A program made the translations under genes and the position numbers. Under the pieces are notes generated by a model. That model ran no database searches and was not told the origin of the DNA. It worked only from the letters and a program-made list of their open reading frames with translations. Below are positions 1 to 14,239 of a DNA stretch of 64,000 nucleotides, in pieces (within the stretch, counting starts at the first letter, position 1; the number at the start of each line of letters is the position of its first letter). Source of the DNA: Diadema setosum (lineage: Eukaryota > Echinodermata > Echinoidea > Diadematoida > Diadematidae); the NCBI RefSeq assembly GCF_964275005.1, contig NC_092705.1, positions 22,825,980 through 22,889,979 of the forward strand. Reading direction: 5' to 3'.

Positions 1-600
1 TGCACCCCTTCAGAACCAAAGAACATGAAATAACGATGAAGCCAACACATTACAATGTAGACAGAGTGAATGCAGCAATACTTAAGTAGAACACATCAGC
101 GAAGATGGAGGAATAGTAGGTAATCCATTGAAGAGTCATTGATTTCAATATTAAGTTTTGGTGTTGTCATCCCTGGTTGAGAAGACCACTGCAGTTTGTG
201 ACCTAAAATATGTATAAAGATATAAATAAGATATGAAGAGAAAGTACACAATCCCTCGATTAGTTAGGCCTAAGGGCAGTGAAGGGTAATATCATTTCCT
301 TCGCGCTCTGAAAGAAGTCAAGTGCTCTTTCATCATGCTTGAAAAGTGAAAATATGTTGAATTTTCGTTTTGCTTTCCTTTACATCGTTGTCCGTACATT
401 GCGTTACAAAGTGTAGAAATTTTTTCATCCAGCGACTGCTGCATCAAAAAAAAAAAAAGTTTCAGCGTTCATCTTCTGAACAAATTGTAAGATTTTCCTA
501 AAACTTTCCTGAGCTGTTCAACTAACATGACTAATGATTATTGCTGCATTTCCTCAATTCGCACAATATTCCTGGATTTCATTCTCCTCTATGGGTCGGC
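1..600. repeat. Diverged relative of the TTAA foldback family
   Basis: Shares AGTAGAACACATCAGCGAAG, TTTTGGTGTTG and GTGCTCTTTCAT-type blocks with 19644-20206 in the same order. It is cut by the window start and lies within duplication copy 1. Confidence 0.55.
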
Positions 601-711
601 CAAAACTTTCGCAAACAATTTTATAGATCATAAATATACATGTAGTATGATATAATACATATATTAATATTTGTAGTTATCATCGTAAATTTAAACGATT
701 ATAAACGGTTA

Positions 712-734
712 TACTACTACTACTGCTACTACTA

Positions 735-809
<75 letters not shown>

Positions 810-893
810 CACTACTACTACTACTACTACTACTGTTATACTACTACTATACTACTAATACTACTACCACTACTACTACTACTACCAATAACA
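712..893. repeat. (CTA)n microsatellite
   Basis: Long tract of ACT/CTA triplets with a few interruptions; a short tract occurs at the homologous place in copy 2 (about 29536-29572). Confidence 0.95.
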
Positions 894-2134
894 TTATTAG
901 TAATGTACCAATGATACTCTTATTTTTATATTATTATCAAAACTGTTGTTACCAAGTCATGATTCAGTTATCATAAGGGAGCCAGTAGACATGGTAGTGT
1001 CTTATCAGAGAGAGGACTCAGTGACGTATAACGTAATACATATTCATTACTCTCTGAAATAAAGCTTGAAGCAGCCTTAATGATATTCGGTGATAAAGCA
1101 ATTCACTGGTAGTAGAGTGTCACTTTTATCGAGCCCGGGTTCTCCTTAAATGCAAATATTTATACCAGTAAAATGGGTGGAGGGATTACCTGCCGTGAAA
1201 TCTCAGAGAACATTGTCAATGTTTTACACCTGAGCTGTGGGAGCGGTATAGTTTTGTTTCCAGACCAGATTCCTTTTCTCTAATAATTGCAAAATGCAGG
1301 GCGGAAGATCGATGGTCTATATTATTTCCGCACTCATTTCGTACCATTGCTAATGCGTGTTAGGTATTATGTTATTTACCATCGTTTGAATTCCAAGGAT
1401 ATTATAAAGACGCATGTGCTTTCACTATATTTTGTCAAGAAAAAACAGACTATACAGGGAATTAACAGCATCATTGCAATATGAAATGCAATTCTGTCGA
1501 TACTCCCTTTAACATTAATCTGTGACCGTTGATGCCGTGGATGTTAGATGACCCTAGACTATTTATCAATATCCGTTTTATAGTAACTTTCAGCAGGCGA
1601 GCACGTCATACAATTTGTGTATATAAGGGGACAACCCAGTGCCAACTCTTCCACTCCTTCCCTGCATTGCTCTCATCCTGTTCCTACAACCGTGTCTATT
1701 CACTGCGATTTTGACCACAATTTTAGAATGCTAGAATTGTGTGTGTCAATAGGTTATTGTGTGTTTGCTATCCAGTGGCGCGTGGCAATTTTTAAAGTTG
1801 TGCTGTTTAATAGCCGTGGCATTCAATCAATTATGCCTATCTGTGGAAGCCACCGAAATAGCTTATGCCTACATTATCCTCTAGGATAGAGTTCACCAAA
1901 ACGGGTGCCTCGCTTATGAGTTCTCTGTACACCCTTCTGATTACAACCACATTTCCCTTGTATGCAGTCCTGTAGTTTTGTTTATTGCTATGATTCGCTG
2001 TGTTCCCGATCAACATGGTGTGTTCGTCTTGGAGGGATGAATGCATGTACATTCTATTTATCTGTCTGACCATATGATCACATGCAGTCTTCGATGAAAT
2101 GGGACATGATCACCATCGACAAGATGGATGACCA

Positions 2135-2272
2135 ATGTGCAGCCTGCAATTTCGATCGGAAGACGTACATAACTCTGTTGGATCTCAACTCGTTTTGACT
2201 GCTGTAGAAACGTCACTTGTAAACCGGTTTGGTGCTCAGGGGGGACGACTTGATTCAATGCACGTATTATTG
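2135..2272 (+). other. Possible noncoding upstream exon of GPCR-1 (conserved donor site)
   Basis: The stretch ends GCACGTATTATTG/GTAAGA and aligns with 33150-33301 upstream of GPCR-2, where the donor is GTGCACGTATTG/GTAAGT. A possible 5' UTR acceptor is TTTTTTCAAG at 16061-16070. If spliced, the first intron would be about 13.8 kb, filled by nested transposons. The start of the exon is not defined. Confidence 0.3.
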
Positions 2273-2607
2273 GTAAGATATGTCACACTAAAACATTCTA
2301 AGCCCAGGACATGTTGAGGTTAATGGCAAAATGTTTTGTTGCTGTGTATGCTCCGATCTGCCTGTCTGTCATTTAGACAGAAGACATAAGTGCACCACAC
2401 ACTTGTCTCATATCTTTTCGTCAAGGGTCCACTCGATCAGTAGTTCGTTGTGTCTTTCTACGACTATTAAATTTGCTCCCACTTTTAAAGTATATATGTA
2501 TAGGCATCACTGAATTTGAAGAGACAGTTTCAATTCAATTCGATTTTATTGTCCGTTTCTGGAAATTTATTTTGTTTGCATGCATACACGTTGTATCGAT
2601 ATCTATA

Positions 2608-4204
2608 CTAGGTGTTACAAAAAAACATTTCCCACTTTTGATCCTTAATAGTTCAAAAACTGTATATCACATAACACTGACATTGATATGAGCAATAGCT
2701 GAATAATCTACAATTTTGTTGGAGGTAATTTGAAAATGATAGCATAAATCAGTTTCATTAATTCAAGATTTATTTTTAAGTTAGGTTTGAGAATTTGCTC
2801 TGTTTTCAACCCTCTGTACACAATTTTAATTTTGCACAGAGGTCAATTGGTGTGTATGGGACTGTTTGGTTAACACCCTCACATTGGTCTTGAACAATGG
2901 TCAGGGTGCAGGATTTGTATGCTCTGTTATTCATGAGAAATTCCATTATCACAGTTAGTCTTTATTCATCCTTAAATGTAGTGTATGCAAGCACATAAAA
3001 ACATATGCTTATTTTGTTTTTCATGTGCATGCATTTTACCCTTTATACCATGAATTCAGACTAGCGGCATGAACCGACTACACATGGACATTCATCGCTC
3101 GTTAATTACTTCAAACACCTGTTTCTGTCAAAAGCGTCACAATAACATTCTAAAGATGCTTTCCTGCTTTGATCTCATCATGCCACACCGACAGTCAGCC
3201 TGGAGTAAAAATCAAGACGGTGCTTTGAGATATCTAAAAACTACAAGCGCAGAAGATAATAACTCTCTTAAATCAAGAAGAATGCATGTGCAGTTGTAGT
3301 ATACATTGGGAAATCATCGCTCAGTTAATTTCATTTGCGAAATGCACGTACTTTAAGAAAGCAAGTATTTCGGCAGGTTGGTTGTAATTTGTAATCTAAT
3401 TTTTCTCATTTTCCGCACATTGTTTCAGAGTAAACATGGACAGTAATGGTAGACGACGTGCATGTCTTACCATTAAGCAATGTTACACGCGCGTCCACGC
3501 GCGTCCACTTCAGTAATTACTTTTTTTTTTTTGACACGAAATTTGTCATGATCTGAGGTTTGCTGCTCCCCATCGCTGTCGATTTTCCAAAGGCAGTTGA
3601 GTCTGAAAAGGCACCTCAGCGAAGTAAAACCGAAATAAGGGAAACTGTTCTTTTGTCAGTGACGATGCACGATTGCACAATCCTCATTGTCCAAACATCT
3701 GTATGTACTGATCAAGATGAACATAATCAGGACTCTGGTGACAGTGATGCAGGTCGGATCAAAGAAAGACCTCCGTTCAAAGTCCATGTGTGTAGTACGT
3801 CCATGCTAGCAGTGCCCAGGGCAATTCATCATGAATTAAATTATTAATAAAGCATTCAGTAGCCTTGGAGCAAGAGTCCAGAAGCCTAGTCAGCAGAACT
3901 CTAAGAAGGTGGCATTTGTGGTGTTCATGTCTATTGTTCAGGGTCATTGTAAGCACACACTCACATACACATCATTGGTTCTTGCGTAAAGTTCAAGTTT
4001 GTACAGAGGGTTCAAATTTGACCAAAATCTTGGAACTTAACGTTAAAAGTAATCATTGATTTAACGAAACTGATTCATGCTCTCATATTTAAATCACCTT
4101 CAACTAAATTATACACTATTCAGCTATTACCCATATCAATGACGGTGTTATCTGATGTATAGTTTTAAGGATCAAAAGTGCGAAACGTTTTTTGTAACAC
4201 CTGG
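2608..4204. mobile_element. DNA transposon with about 200-bp imperfect terminal inverted repeats
   Basis: The ends read CTAGGTGTTACAAAAAA at left and, on the other strand from 4204, CCAGGTGTTACAAAAAACG. The arms continue to match inward (CACTTTTGATCCTTAA, then ATTGATATG, GCTGAATA, and further in AACCCTCTGTACA). TA flanks both ends, which suggests a mariner/Tc1-type insertion. The roughly 1.1 kb core holds only short ORFs that I cannot recognise. Copy 2 lacks this element. Confidence 0.7.
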
Positions 4205-4499
4205 TACATATACAAAGCACACGTATAACATAGATACATAGATATGATAGACATAAAAGAAATATACAGCAGCACAATATCAATGCCATTGTCAAAAATG
4301 CATAACATTGTTAAGGAAATATTAATCTGTATGAGTCAACATTGTGCTGGATGTGACGTGCATATGACATGTACGGGTGTGTATATGTGTGTCAAATTAA
4401 TAATATCTATAAGAGGTTTAGACGTTAAACGTTAAAAGTTTGACTTGGTAAAAAATCTCAGATCAATCGGGTTCTAATGTTTCAAGACTTAATACCGAT

Positions 4500-7400
4500 C
4501 AGGGAGGTGTTACAGAGATGGAGTGGCAACTCTACGTAATTCATGCAAACACATGTTTGGGTTCAAGGCGTTACAATGGGATGTCTAGCATTCCACTACG
4601 CTTTGAAGTCATGCTCGGCACCGCTCTAGTTGCAAGACGAAGTTCGGAGACGAAGAGCGCATTTCATCTTTCGTTGAATTACAAGCTTTATTTCACCGTA
4701 AAATTTTAAATGAAATACTTGAATTGATTTAGAATAGTTTAGGAAAGAATTCAATATTATAAACATGTATTTGTAGTTTCTTCGTAATGCGCAAATCGAA
4801 ATGAAATGAAAATTAGGCCCTCTTAAAGGGGAATACTGAAGATATTATATTATAATAGTTATGAAGTCAAAGAGTAGGACACATAGAACAATTTGTCGTT
4901 TACATAGTTTAAAATGGCCTTTTTGAAGTGGAGTTAGAGGATATTGAAGATTTACACCTGTCACCCCCCTGAAATCTAGGTCACAGCGTAAATTTCGAGG
5001 CTTTGCCGATGACGTCATGGGGTGAAAGGAATCGCGCAAGGTCTCGAACACCGCAGGCCCCCGCGCGCATAATGCATGCATTGTATTATACAAGTTGTTG
5101 TACGATACCCGGTATTTGCATATAAAAAGGAAGTTCTGAAAGTTTGTTTTTCGATAATGACATCGTACGTTAAGGTCAGCGGTGATCAGGGTGATTTCTT
5201 GGTGGAATTTGAATGTGGGAGCGATGATGAACTGAGTGATATACACTAGTGATGATGACCCTGGTGAAGTTGGAATGATAGATGTTGTGATGACGAGCCG
5301 CACGGCGGAGCGCAGGAGGGAGACGCTGCGGGCGAGCTAGGGGGGAAGGCCCAGGGCGGTCCGGTTGAAGCGGACTTCCTGGAGATTGGCAGTACGAGCC
5401 CTTGCCACACGGCAGGCCAGGGTACAATGCTGGTGACGCAGGACCAATGCCAGATAGACTTCAAAATTTAGATTGGTGAGAGTTGTTTTCATTCTGAACT
5501 GAAAATGAACCGAGCTTAGTGCTGACTTGAACTCGTACTTCAGAGCAGCAGTAGATCTAGGCCTAACAATATTAAATCGGGCTGGTCGCTGTAGAGCCTG
5601 TAGTGACTTGGGCCTAGGGCCTACCGTAATCTAGCTACGTTTAGAAAATAGAAGTCCATGTCAAAATTTCGGCTGTGTGATGAGCTTTGATGAGACACAT
5701 TATTAACTTCGTAATATCGCTCTTGACTCAGGTCTCAGTGTCATCTCAGTAAATATAAATTTATATCCTTACGTAGGGCCTAACTAGTTAGGCCTAGCTA
5801 GCCCGACCAGACGCAGCTGTGCAGCGACTGGGCTGTGCATAGCCTAGGCCATTGATATGGCCTCAGTGGCGTATCTAGGGGGGGGGGAGGGGGCAAGGGG
5901 GGCACGTGCCCCGGCGCCACTCCTTGGGGGCGCAAAAAAAAAAACGGAAATAAAACGAAGAAGAAGAAAAAAAAAAGAAAAAAAAAGAAGAAGAAGAAGG
6001 AAAAAAAAAAGAAAAAGAAGAAGAAGAAGAAGAAGAAGAAGAAGAAGAAAAAAAACTCGCCCGGAAGGGGGAGGGAGAATGGTGGGGGGGGGGGGGCAGA
6101 AAACCAAATCAAACAAGATAAAAACAAAACATGATGATGACGCGGACAAAATGACAATGTTTATTGTGTTCACACAAAAATTCCATGTTCTGTGAGGTGA
6201 AATACAAAAATTTTCGGCTCGCTCGCCAAAATTTATATAAAAAAGAAGGTAAGAACAAAACGTGATGATGACAAAATGACAGTGTCTATTGTGTTCACAC
6301 ATGTCATTTTATATTTAGCAGGCAAAATGCTTCACGGAGCAGCGGCTGCAATTTCATTCGTTCTGAAGCGATCGCCAATTGGATCAAAAGAGGGCGTCAA
6401 CGGTTTCGAACATAGGGGTTGGGGGCGCAAAAAACAACAACAAATCAAACAAGATAAGAACAAAACGCAATGATGACGCGGAAATATACAAATTTCGGCT
6501 CACTCGCTCTCGTACTAATTTAGAGTATGTTTTCAAGTCCTCAGTTTGTTGGTATAAATCGTTATCTATAAGGCCGTCACTATATCTTGATTAGAATTGT
6601 AAGATTTAATAAGCAAAAAATGGCAAGAGTTTCATGATTTGTAAGCTGAAATACAAAAATTTTAGGCTCGCTCGCTGCGCTCGCTCGCCAAAATTTGTAT
6701 AATAAAAGAGAAGAAGATAAGAACAAAACGTGACGATGACGCGGACAAAATGATAATGTTATTGTGTTCACTCATGTCATTTTATATTTAGCAGGAAAAA
6801 TGTTACACGGAGCAGCGACTGCAATTTCATTCGTTCTGAAGCGATCGCCGATTGGATCAAAAGAGGACGCCAACGGTTTCGAACATACGGGGGAGGGGGG
6901 CGCAAAAAAAAAATCAAAAAAGATAAGAAAAAAACGTAATGATGACGCAGAAATTTACAAATTTCGGCTCACTCGCTCGTACTAATTTAGAGTATTTTTT
7001 CAAGTCCTCAGTTTGTTGGTATAAATCGTTATCTATAAGGTCGTCACTATAATTGTGAGATTTAATAAGCAAAAAATGACAAGAATTCCATGTTTTGTAA
7101 GCTGAAATACAAAAATTTTCGGCTCGCTCGCTGCGCTCGCTCGCCCAAATTTATATATAAAAAAGATAAGAACAATACGTGATGATGAAGAGGACATTTA
7201 CAAATTTCAGCTCACTCGCGCGCACTAATTTAGAGTATTTTTTTAAGTCCTCAGTTTTTTGGTATAAATCGATATCTATAAGGCTTGATTAGATTATCTT
7301 GATAGAATTGTAAGATTTGGTAAGCAAAAAATGACACGAATTCCATGTTTTGTAAGCTGAAATACAAAAATTTTCGGCTCGCTCGCTGCGCTCGCTCGCC

Positions 7401-10119
7401 AAAATCTATCACATTCATTACATTTAAATCACCCTCAAAAGATCCCTTTTAAGGGCTTGAAAAAGCATCATGTGGACTTTGTTTAAAGTCCCTACCGGGA
7501 TGGGGTTGGGGTTGAACACTTTTTCAGAAATTAGGGGCGCAATTTTCGTGCTTGCCCCGGGCGCCGTTTTCCCTAGATACGCCACTGTATGGCCTTCACG
7601 CAATTTCAACTTCGCAGCTCGGCCATATATATAAAGTTAAGAAGAGTGGATTCCGGAATTGTCTATAGTAACAAGGGTCGGTGTACAATCTTTAATAGTC
7701 AGTCTACTACAGTAGACTTAGACACTGTCAAAGATCGTACACTGACCTTTGTTACTATTAATAGGCCCTACTCATCGAAGATCGACCATCCTCCTCCCTC
7801 AATGGCTTTCTCGCGTATAAGATCAAAAATACGCGTGGGCCGGGCCGGGGCGCAATACGCTGGAACATTCGCACAGAATACAAATCAAGAAAAAAATAGG
7901 GGGATACATGTAAATAACTTGAGGTTACAGGAGGAAAAAGAATTGAAGAATATCCTCATTAAGGTAGTAAATACACGTAATCATTGATAACACCGGTCTA
8001 TTTGCCCATTCACTGGGAAAACGGGCGGTCGGTTAAAGAAATATAGGTGCCTATACCTAGAGTTTCTATTCAGCTACCAGGGGCGCACGAAAAAAAAAAA
8101 AATAGATCTAATCATTCACTCTGATTATTGGAATAATAGACTGCAAATCAACCCTTATACGAAAAGTTATGTTTTTACTGTAGCGCTATGTAAACGTCGC
8201 ATTATAATTCAGGACGATTTTCGTCACGGAATAATCGACGTCTTTCACGATACACCACAGCAATTTTACCCATTAATTCTACCGAGCAAACTAAAGAGAA
8301 AATCTGCAAAGGGAGGCACAAATTTGGTATTGTACTGTGCAGTAGAACTAGAAGGTCTACCATGAGCATTTCGAACAATTTTCGCGATAAAGTCTTGTGA
8401 TATATCGACATCTTCTAAATCGGAGGTGAATCAAGGTTAATTTCTTAGCGTTTCTACATTTTTGTGTAGCATATTTGGCGATTTCGGCCCGTAACAACGC
8501 TCTGTGACTGTAGATCATGATATAGATCTACTAGTACTTAGTAGGCCTACCTTAGTATCTAATTCTTACTATACACAGCCCACATGATAGCGCAGCGTCT
8601 GGTCCTGCTACTTATTAGAAATGATCATATCTTATCACATCTCACTCACTCCGTACTCCCGGTCACAGCTCATCAGCATTCTATCTAGCTAGGAACCCTC
8701 ACAAATTCACTGCACGATCCATTCATTACTTCACCGAGTCCATCAAAGTTTTATCACTATCGTTGAAAACCGCAGTGTTCTGTATCGTTTATTTTATCAT
8801 CAGATAGGCCGGCCGGCCTAGTCAAGACTTCGACTAAGCCCATGCCCGCGCATTGCGTAGTATCTAGTATTAGCGATCCACATACGCCGAATGTTTTGCG
8901 AGTTTTTTTTTTTATTTTCGCCAATTTCGCGAACCCGGTGCTTTTTGCGAATTTAAAAACACGAGAAAACATTAACTCTCTTTCCGTATATATTTCCCCT
9001 TTCCGTAGTGTAATCCACAACCACGAATTTAAGCACTCGCGAAATTATTGGCAAGTCCCGATTTGCGAAAAAAAAAAAGACTCGCTATTATGGCGTACAC
9101 AGCTGTAGTATTATTTTGTACTAAGGAGCTGATAGTACGTAGCAAAGAGGTACGAAGCCCACAGGCTTCTCCGCTTTTTGATACACGAAGGCTACTGCAC
9201 TGCGACATACGCGGCCGGTGATGGGCGCGTGCATGTGACTGGTCGACTACACGAAGCACCCACTACAGGCACTAGGCCTGACAACTTCTGTATTCGTGAC
9301 CTAAATAACACGTAACAGACTTTATTTAAACGATGAAAGGTATGATTTAACAGGAGACTTGAAGTAGAAAACAATTTTATTTCATTGTTTTGGTGACATT
9401 CTGATAAAAAATGTCTTGGGATTTCGGGGTACGAGCCTCGACATCTCGCTCTCATCGGGAGCATACATAGGTAAGCTCAGGCTGTTGTGTGAAACTTCCG
9501 GGTTTGCCATTCACCCCATGACGTCATGGACACGCCCCCAAAATAACCACGGATTTTCCGATTGAACATGATTCAGGATACAATTTTTCTAAGCAGCCGT
9601 TCTCCAAAACGCAATTTTCTAAGTGGATGAATTAAAGGCCGCTGTGTTTATCATGCTCTAAGCTTGAAATGGGGGAATAATCCAACAAAATATGCGTTTC
9701 CATTAGTATTCTGCTTTAAAAACCTAATATTTTTCTATAATGCGCACATTTCCGCATGTTAGTTTTCTATCTTTTAATCTGGTATATTTTGATCTTTCAA
9801 ATAAAGTACTCGGCTAAAGCGTGTTCCAGCGTGCTTTTAAACTATTTGCTGTTAAAATTGTCAGTTTTACACTGCATTTTGATTCGCTGCTTCAATTCAA
9901 GGTACACAAATTCATTGCTGCCATCACCTTGAAAGAGAGAGCGAATTGCAGTAGGAGCAAGTATTTCTAGATGTGAGAGCGCTAGTCCCGATTATTGATG
10001 CTCTCTTTTCTTCAAAGCACATGGTTAACACCTGTAGTTGAACGCATAACTTCTCGGCGGTGCTGCGCATGACGTCAAAGGAGAGCAGTAGTTGTCTCTC
10101 CTTCTCTAGCACCTCCCTG
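4500..10119. mobile_element. CAGGGAGGTG-ended DNA transposon (element A), about 5.6 kb, degenerate
   Basis: It begins CAGGGAGGTGTTACAGAG and ends CTAGCACCTCCCTG. The left 326 bp and right ~405 bp match, inverted, the two halves of the 752-bp copy at 25430-26181, which fixes both ends. The target site TACCGAT is at 4493-4499, and its partner lies at 15938-15944 because another element (10122-15930) entered at the right edge. Copy 2 has the empty site TACCGAT near 33603. Inside, an exact 17-bp inverted pair with a TGACGTCA palindrome occurs at 5010-5026 and 9510-9526. A short ORF at 5158 (MTSYVKVSGDQGDFLVEF..) is broken; no transposase is recognisable. A hAT-like element is nested at 5864-7587; the rest (7600-9700) shows nothing I can name. 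Confidence 0.85.
5864..7587. mobile_element. hAT-like non-autonomous transposon nested in element A
   Basis: The ends are CAGTGGCGTATCTAGGG and CCCTAGATACGCCACTG, flanked by a perfect 8-bp target duplication TATGGCCT (5856-5863 and 7588-7595). CAGTGGCG-type ends with 8-bp duplications are typical of the hAT superfamily. The interior is repetitive: a unit containing ATTTTCGGCTCGCTCGC recurs near 6211, 6659, 7115 and 7371, and a GAA-rich purine tract lies at 5935-6055. No transposase ORF. Long Lys/Arg or Phe ORFs here are low-complexity artefacts. Confidence 0.88.
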
Positions 10120-11628
10120 TATAGTCTAGCCGGCTACGTATTTTTAGCCTGAATCAGTCCTTGATTGGCAGTCAATAGAGGGCGCGACGATGTGGAAGTC
10201 AAGTTGACTAAAAATACGTCTAGCAAGAAACCTTCGAATAGAGGCGTGGAACCAGGCGTGGCACGACAGTTGCCAGTCTTCAATATCGAAGTTTCATTGG
10301 CTGAGCACCAATGTCAATCAAAACACATTGCAGAACCCAAAGGAATTCTAATCTACTCTCCTAGGTATAATACATATTGTCTTTCCGTGAAAATAGAATT
10401 TCCCTGTCTCTTTCACACTGTCATAGTATTTTGCCATTCTTTCCCATTCATTTTGATGTGTATAACATCTTACCTTACTTCAAATAAGAGAATGATAGCA
10501 GTCAATGACCACATGCATTTGAAAATTCATGAGGGTTCTGCACATGGAAACTACTCCAAAATTACTGCCGAATGCAAACCTCTCACTGTTGTTGTAAAGT
10601 CTACGAGATGTTCACTGTCATTGTCGGTTTTGAAAATGTGATTTATGAATTTTCCCATTGTTATGTTTTGGTATGTTTTTCACTTTAAAGTACTTTATAT
10701 TTTCATATTAAATCTACTAAGATATTTGACAAATATCAATTAAGTATGCCGCCAAGATAACAATCTCTATTGACAAGCACCATCTACATTAAACAGACAT
10801 TTCGTGGGTGATCACACTGTCATAGGAAAATCCGTCCGTGGTACATTTCCTGTGAAAGGTAAAAGAGAAGATCTGCGACACAAAAGGATTCCTGCAAAGC
10901 CAAAGGCCCGGGAAAACATAGGGCATTCTTTGCAATCCGTAATTACGAGACGCCAGTCTGAGATGGCGGTACAGGTGTACTTGTGAAGGGAAGTCGATGC
11001 TGATTGACATTCTCTACACAAATAATTATGGAGATGAGGACATCTCTTTTTGTCCATTCGGAATGCATGCTTATGCAGAAAAACGTGAAGCTAAATTGAG
11101 TAACACCAACAAGTTTATGGATGATGCACAAAAAACGACATGTTGGGAAAGTGAGTCCAAAGCACCCGTCAAGATCCGTGTAGCTCGACTGAAGCGTTTG
11201 GCACCTTTTTCACCAGAAATATCTCGTTTAGAGGAAAGCTATCGTTGATTACGTAGAGACATTTTTGTTTAGATCTGTCAGAAATAAACTTTTCCCATCT
11301 TTCTCGACATGATTTTATTAATACTGTGTTCTTTCATTTTCTTTGTCGAAAGTATTCGAAGGATCGGTAATTCGACGGCGAAATAAAGTTCAAATTCCGA
11401 AAATGAAGTTAACTTGTTTTAGAGACAAAAGACTGTAATATGTTGTTATTGTTACTCCAAGGTTCCACAATTGTATTTCTCAATTTACTTTGTTTTGAAT
11501 ATGCAACCTTATTTTCTGTTAGCAAAAAAGTGAAATGTTTTTTTTTTCTTTTCGAAAAAATGAAATAAAACTTGAATTAATTTGAACGTAACAATAGGTA
11601 TGATATACGCAATGAAAGTTGAACGAGA

Positions 11629-11634
<6 letters not shown>

Positions 11635-11668
<34 letters not shown>
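11635..11668. repeat. (AG)n microsatellite in the left arm of element B
   Basis: Uninterrupted AG dinucleotides. The matching place in the right arm carries a GT/CA-rich tract (about 14460-14510), so the arms diverged here by microsatellite replacement. Confidence 0.9.
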
Positions 11669-11670
<2 letters not shown>

Positions 11671-12029
11671 ATGTGGAAAATACACAAACTCCCCAATACA
11701 CTCACTGGCGAACTGGAATGCAATCGTACAATTTGCAAATTGCATTTTTCATGGAAACATGAACAATTTCTCCCTCTCCGCCGTATGCTCCCATAGTCAT
11801 CTATGGCATCATTATGATGGGCCATGCATGGCGTAGAACAAATATTACAAGAGGCCACCTTAGGGCTCCCCCCCCCCCCAATAAAAAAAGGTCATGCATG
11901 CGTGTACTGATGATACCCTCTGAAAGAATACTGAGTGCACCCTTGATCATTATCACCCCTTTCCATCATTATAACTAATCTACAGAAACGATGACCATCC
12001 CTCTTCTCGACAGTACCAGCTTCTCCACG

Positions 12030-12260
12030 AATAGAAATAGTGTTCGGATTAACGAACCTTCATTGTTGGATTGACGAAGCTTGAATCATGCTGGGATTAA
12101 CAAACCTTATTACATGTTGAATTAATGAATCACTGGAAAACAGGACCTTGTTTCATTTTCTTATTAACGAACCTTCGAGAAAACGAGCGCAATTTCACTT
12201 TCAGGCCATCAACAAACTTTAGGAATTATGAGCCTTATTTCATTTTCGGAATATCGAAAT
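12030..12260. repeat. Degenerate AACGAACCTT-type repeats
   Basis: Imperfect copies of a GGATTAACGAACCTTC-like motif (GGATTAACGAACC, GGATTGACGAAGC, GGATTAACAAACC, TTATTAACGAACC), related to the cleaner array at 17190-17405. The rest of 11765-12640 holds no gene I can see. Confidence 0.55.
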
Positions 12261-12639
12261 GGTCTGTAGACCCTTTATTACAGCAATATTCTGGATGAAA
12301 CTGATTTTGTCAGCCTTATGTGGAGGGTTTGAGTTCAAACAGGGTAAGATCCCAAAAGTATACTTTTACGACATTGATTTGGTCTAGAACAATGCGCAAG
12401 TAATATAACTTGCATACCAGTTAATTATTGCACGTTCTCAATGAGCGATATCACGAAGTTTCCACCAAGAGACTTGTGTTATGGGTGAGAGGAATCAAAT
12501 GCATGAGACACGAAAAAGGTGAAAACGGTGACGTCAGATCCGTAACATAAATTTCATGTTAATTCGAGGTTATTTGTTACCATCGCTCATTAGGAAGAGT
12601 GGAAATCTGATATAAATGTTAGTGCACCAATATAAAGGG

Positions 12640-13040
12640 CGAAACTGCCTTCGTCATCCTTGCCGGCCTGCTCTCGAAAGTCTAAAGCTGCAAGACCTTC
12701 TGCTACCCAACGGGACCTGTCAATTCTGAGCGTTGATGAAATGATTTATCGAATGGAGATTATTTCTTATTATTACCTATTCAAAACCGTACATCCTTGG
12801 AGGTATGACAATAATCCTTTATTTCGCCATATTCTGGGAAACATTATTCTTCGAAAAATTTCTCCAAAAGTCTGGAAACATTTCTATTATAACTACTGTT
12901 CACGTTTCGTATATTTAACAGTACTTAACTTCGATTTTACTGATTCAAATTTTCACTGTCGTTGTTTCTATCCCTAACTCACATTCTAGAACTATTTTAA
13001 GCACTAATGCTAGGTTATTTTTTCATCTGCAAATGGTAAA
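12640..13040 (-). repeat. Dispersed repeat, inverted copy of a GPCR intron-1 repeat
   Basis: The reverse complement aligns with 18360-18720 and 34475-34845 (AAACAACNACNGT.., GTGAACANTAGTTATAAT, ATGTTTCCAGAC). Its presence here, outside the receptor introns, shows the intron sequence is a mobile or dispersed repeat. Ends are not defined. Confidence 0.6.
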
Positions 13041-14239
13041 TTATGCCTTTAATGAAACTTGGCAGCCATGTATATGTACGAGTTGGTGACGTTATGCCTA
13101 TCAACTGTCAACTTTTGGGCACACATGCTCAAAGTCAAAAGGTCAAAAAGGTCAAATGTCCAAAATTTCACTATTTCCCCCATATCTACGCAATGCCTGA
13201 AGGGTATTTCTTGAAACTTTGTGTATACATGAACTACCAAATGAAAATTCTCCAGAGAGAGTTTTGTGTCGTGAGGTCAAACGTCAAAGTTCAAGTGAAA
13301 ATGTTGAATTTTACTTTCTCTCCATATTTCATTTCATTCATTTCAATTTATTTTCATATTTCTCACATATATCACAGTAAAGTAAATTGATACGAAATTT
13401 ATACAAAACACAGTACAAAATAGAACTTCACCGGAATGTTCAAAGTTTGTCTTGGTATACATAAGATCGGTATATGAATATGCGAGTTAAACTGAGAATA
13501 TAATGCGAAAAATATGATGGGGCCTGCGGGAAAGCAAGCTTGTATAGAGCCGCAGGTCCCGTGATAAAATCAGATTTGGGGAATCATAAGTACAGATATT
13601 TTTTAGACCATACTATAACTGGGGGATCCGATTAAAACGAAGAAAGATCAAATCAATAAGTGTTACTATCTCACAAATCTCACATATCTCACAAATAGTT
13701 CAAAATATCTTCATGGAACTTAGTACATATGCATGCACTGACTGGCAGTGATTATATAGGGAATGCATGGGTCATGGATCAAAGGTCAAGGTCAAATACT
13801 CCAAATTTCACTATTTTCTTCTTATCTAGATGCGATGCTTGCAGAATTTTTCTTTAAACTTAATGTATGCAAGTATTACCCAATGAGATTCTTTTGGAAG
13901 TACCTTGCCATGAGGTCAAAGGTCAAAAGGTTCAAGGTCTAGTGAAAGTACTAAATTTCACTTCTTCCCTTAACTTATGAAAGGGTCAAAAGTTATTAAA
14001 GTAAAAATCCTCAAATCTTCAAATACACGCACTTTTAGACAATATAGTCATTCACCCAATTAAACCTACTTTAACGAAAGTGAGCATTCAGCACATTTGT
14101 GACAAACCTGTCATTTTAATATTTTTCTGATAAGTATTATGTGAAACTGTCATCACACGTCAAGACATTGTACTATAAACCTACAAGGTGAACCATGCAT
14201 TATGGCGGAAACATACCAGTCGTCATAGCGGCATTTCTA
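13041..14239 (+). mobile_element. 5'-truncated Helitron/Helentron-like element with GGTCA arrays, inside element B
   Basis: Matches the body and 3' end of the element at 22228-23728 (ATGAAACTTGGCA near its start; TATGGCGGAAACATACCAGTCG near its end). The 5' hairpin is missing, and the 3' hairpin and terminal CTAG have decayed (ends CTAT). It is interrupted at about 13325-13640 by an unrelated insert containing GGGCCTGCGGGAAAGCAAGC. Confidence 0.7.

Noticed and set aside
5798..6302. Long ORFs of poly-Phe/Leu (minus) and poly-Lys/Arg (plus)
   Set aside because: They are translations of the GAA-rich purine tract and G/C runs inside the hAT-like element, not genes.
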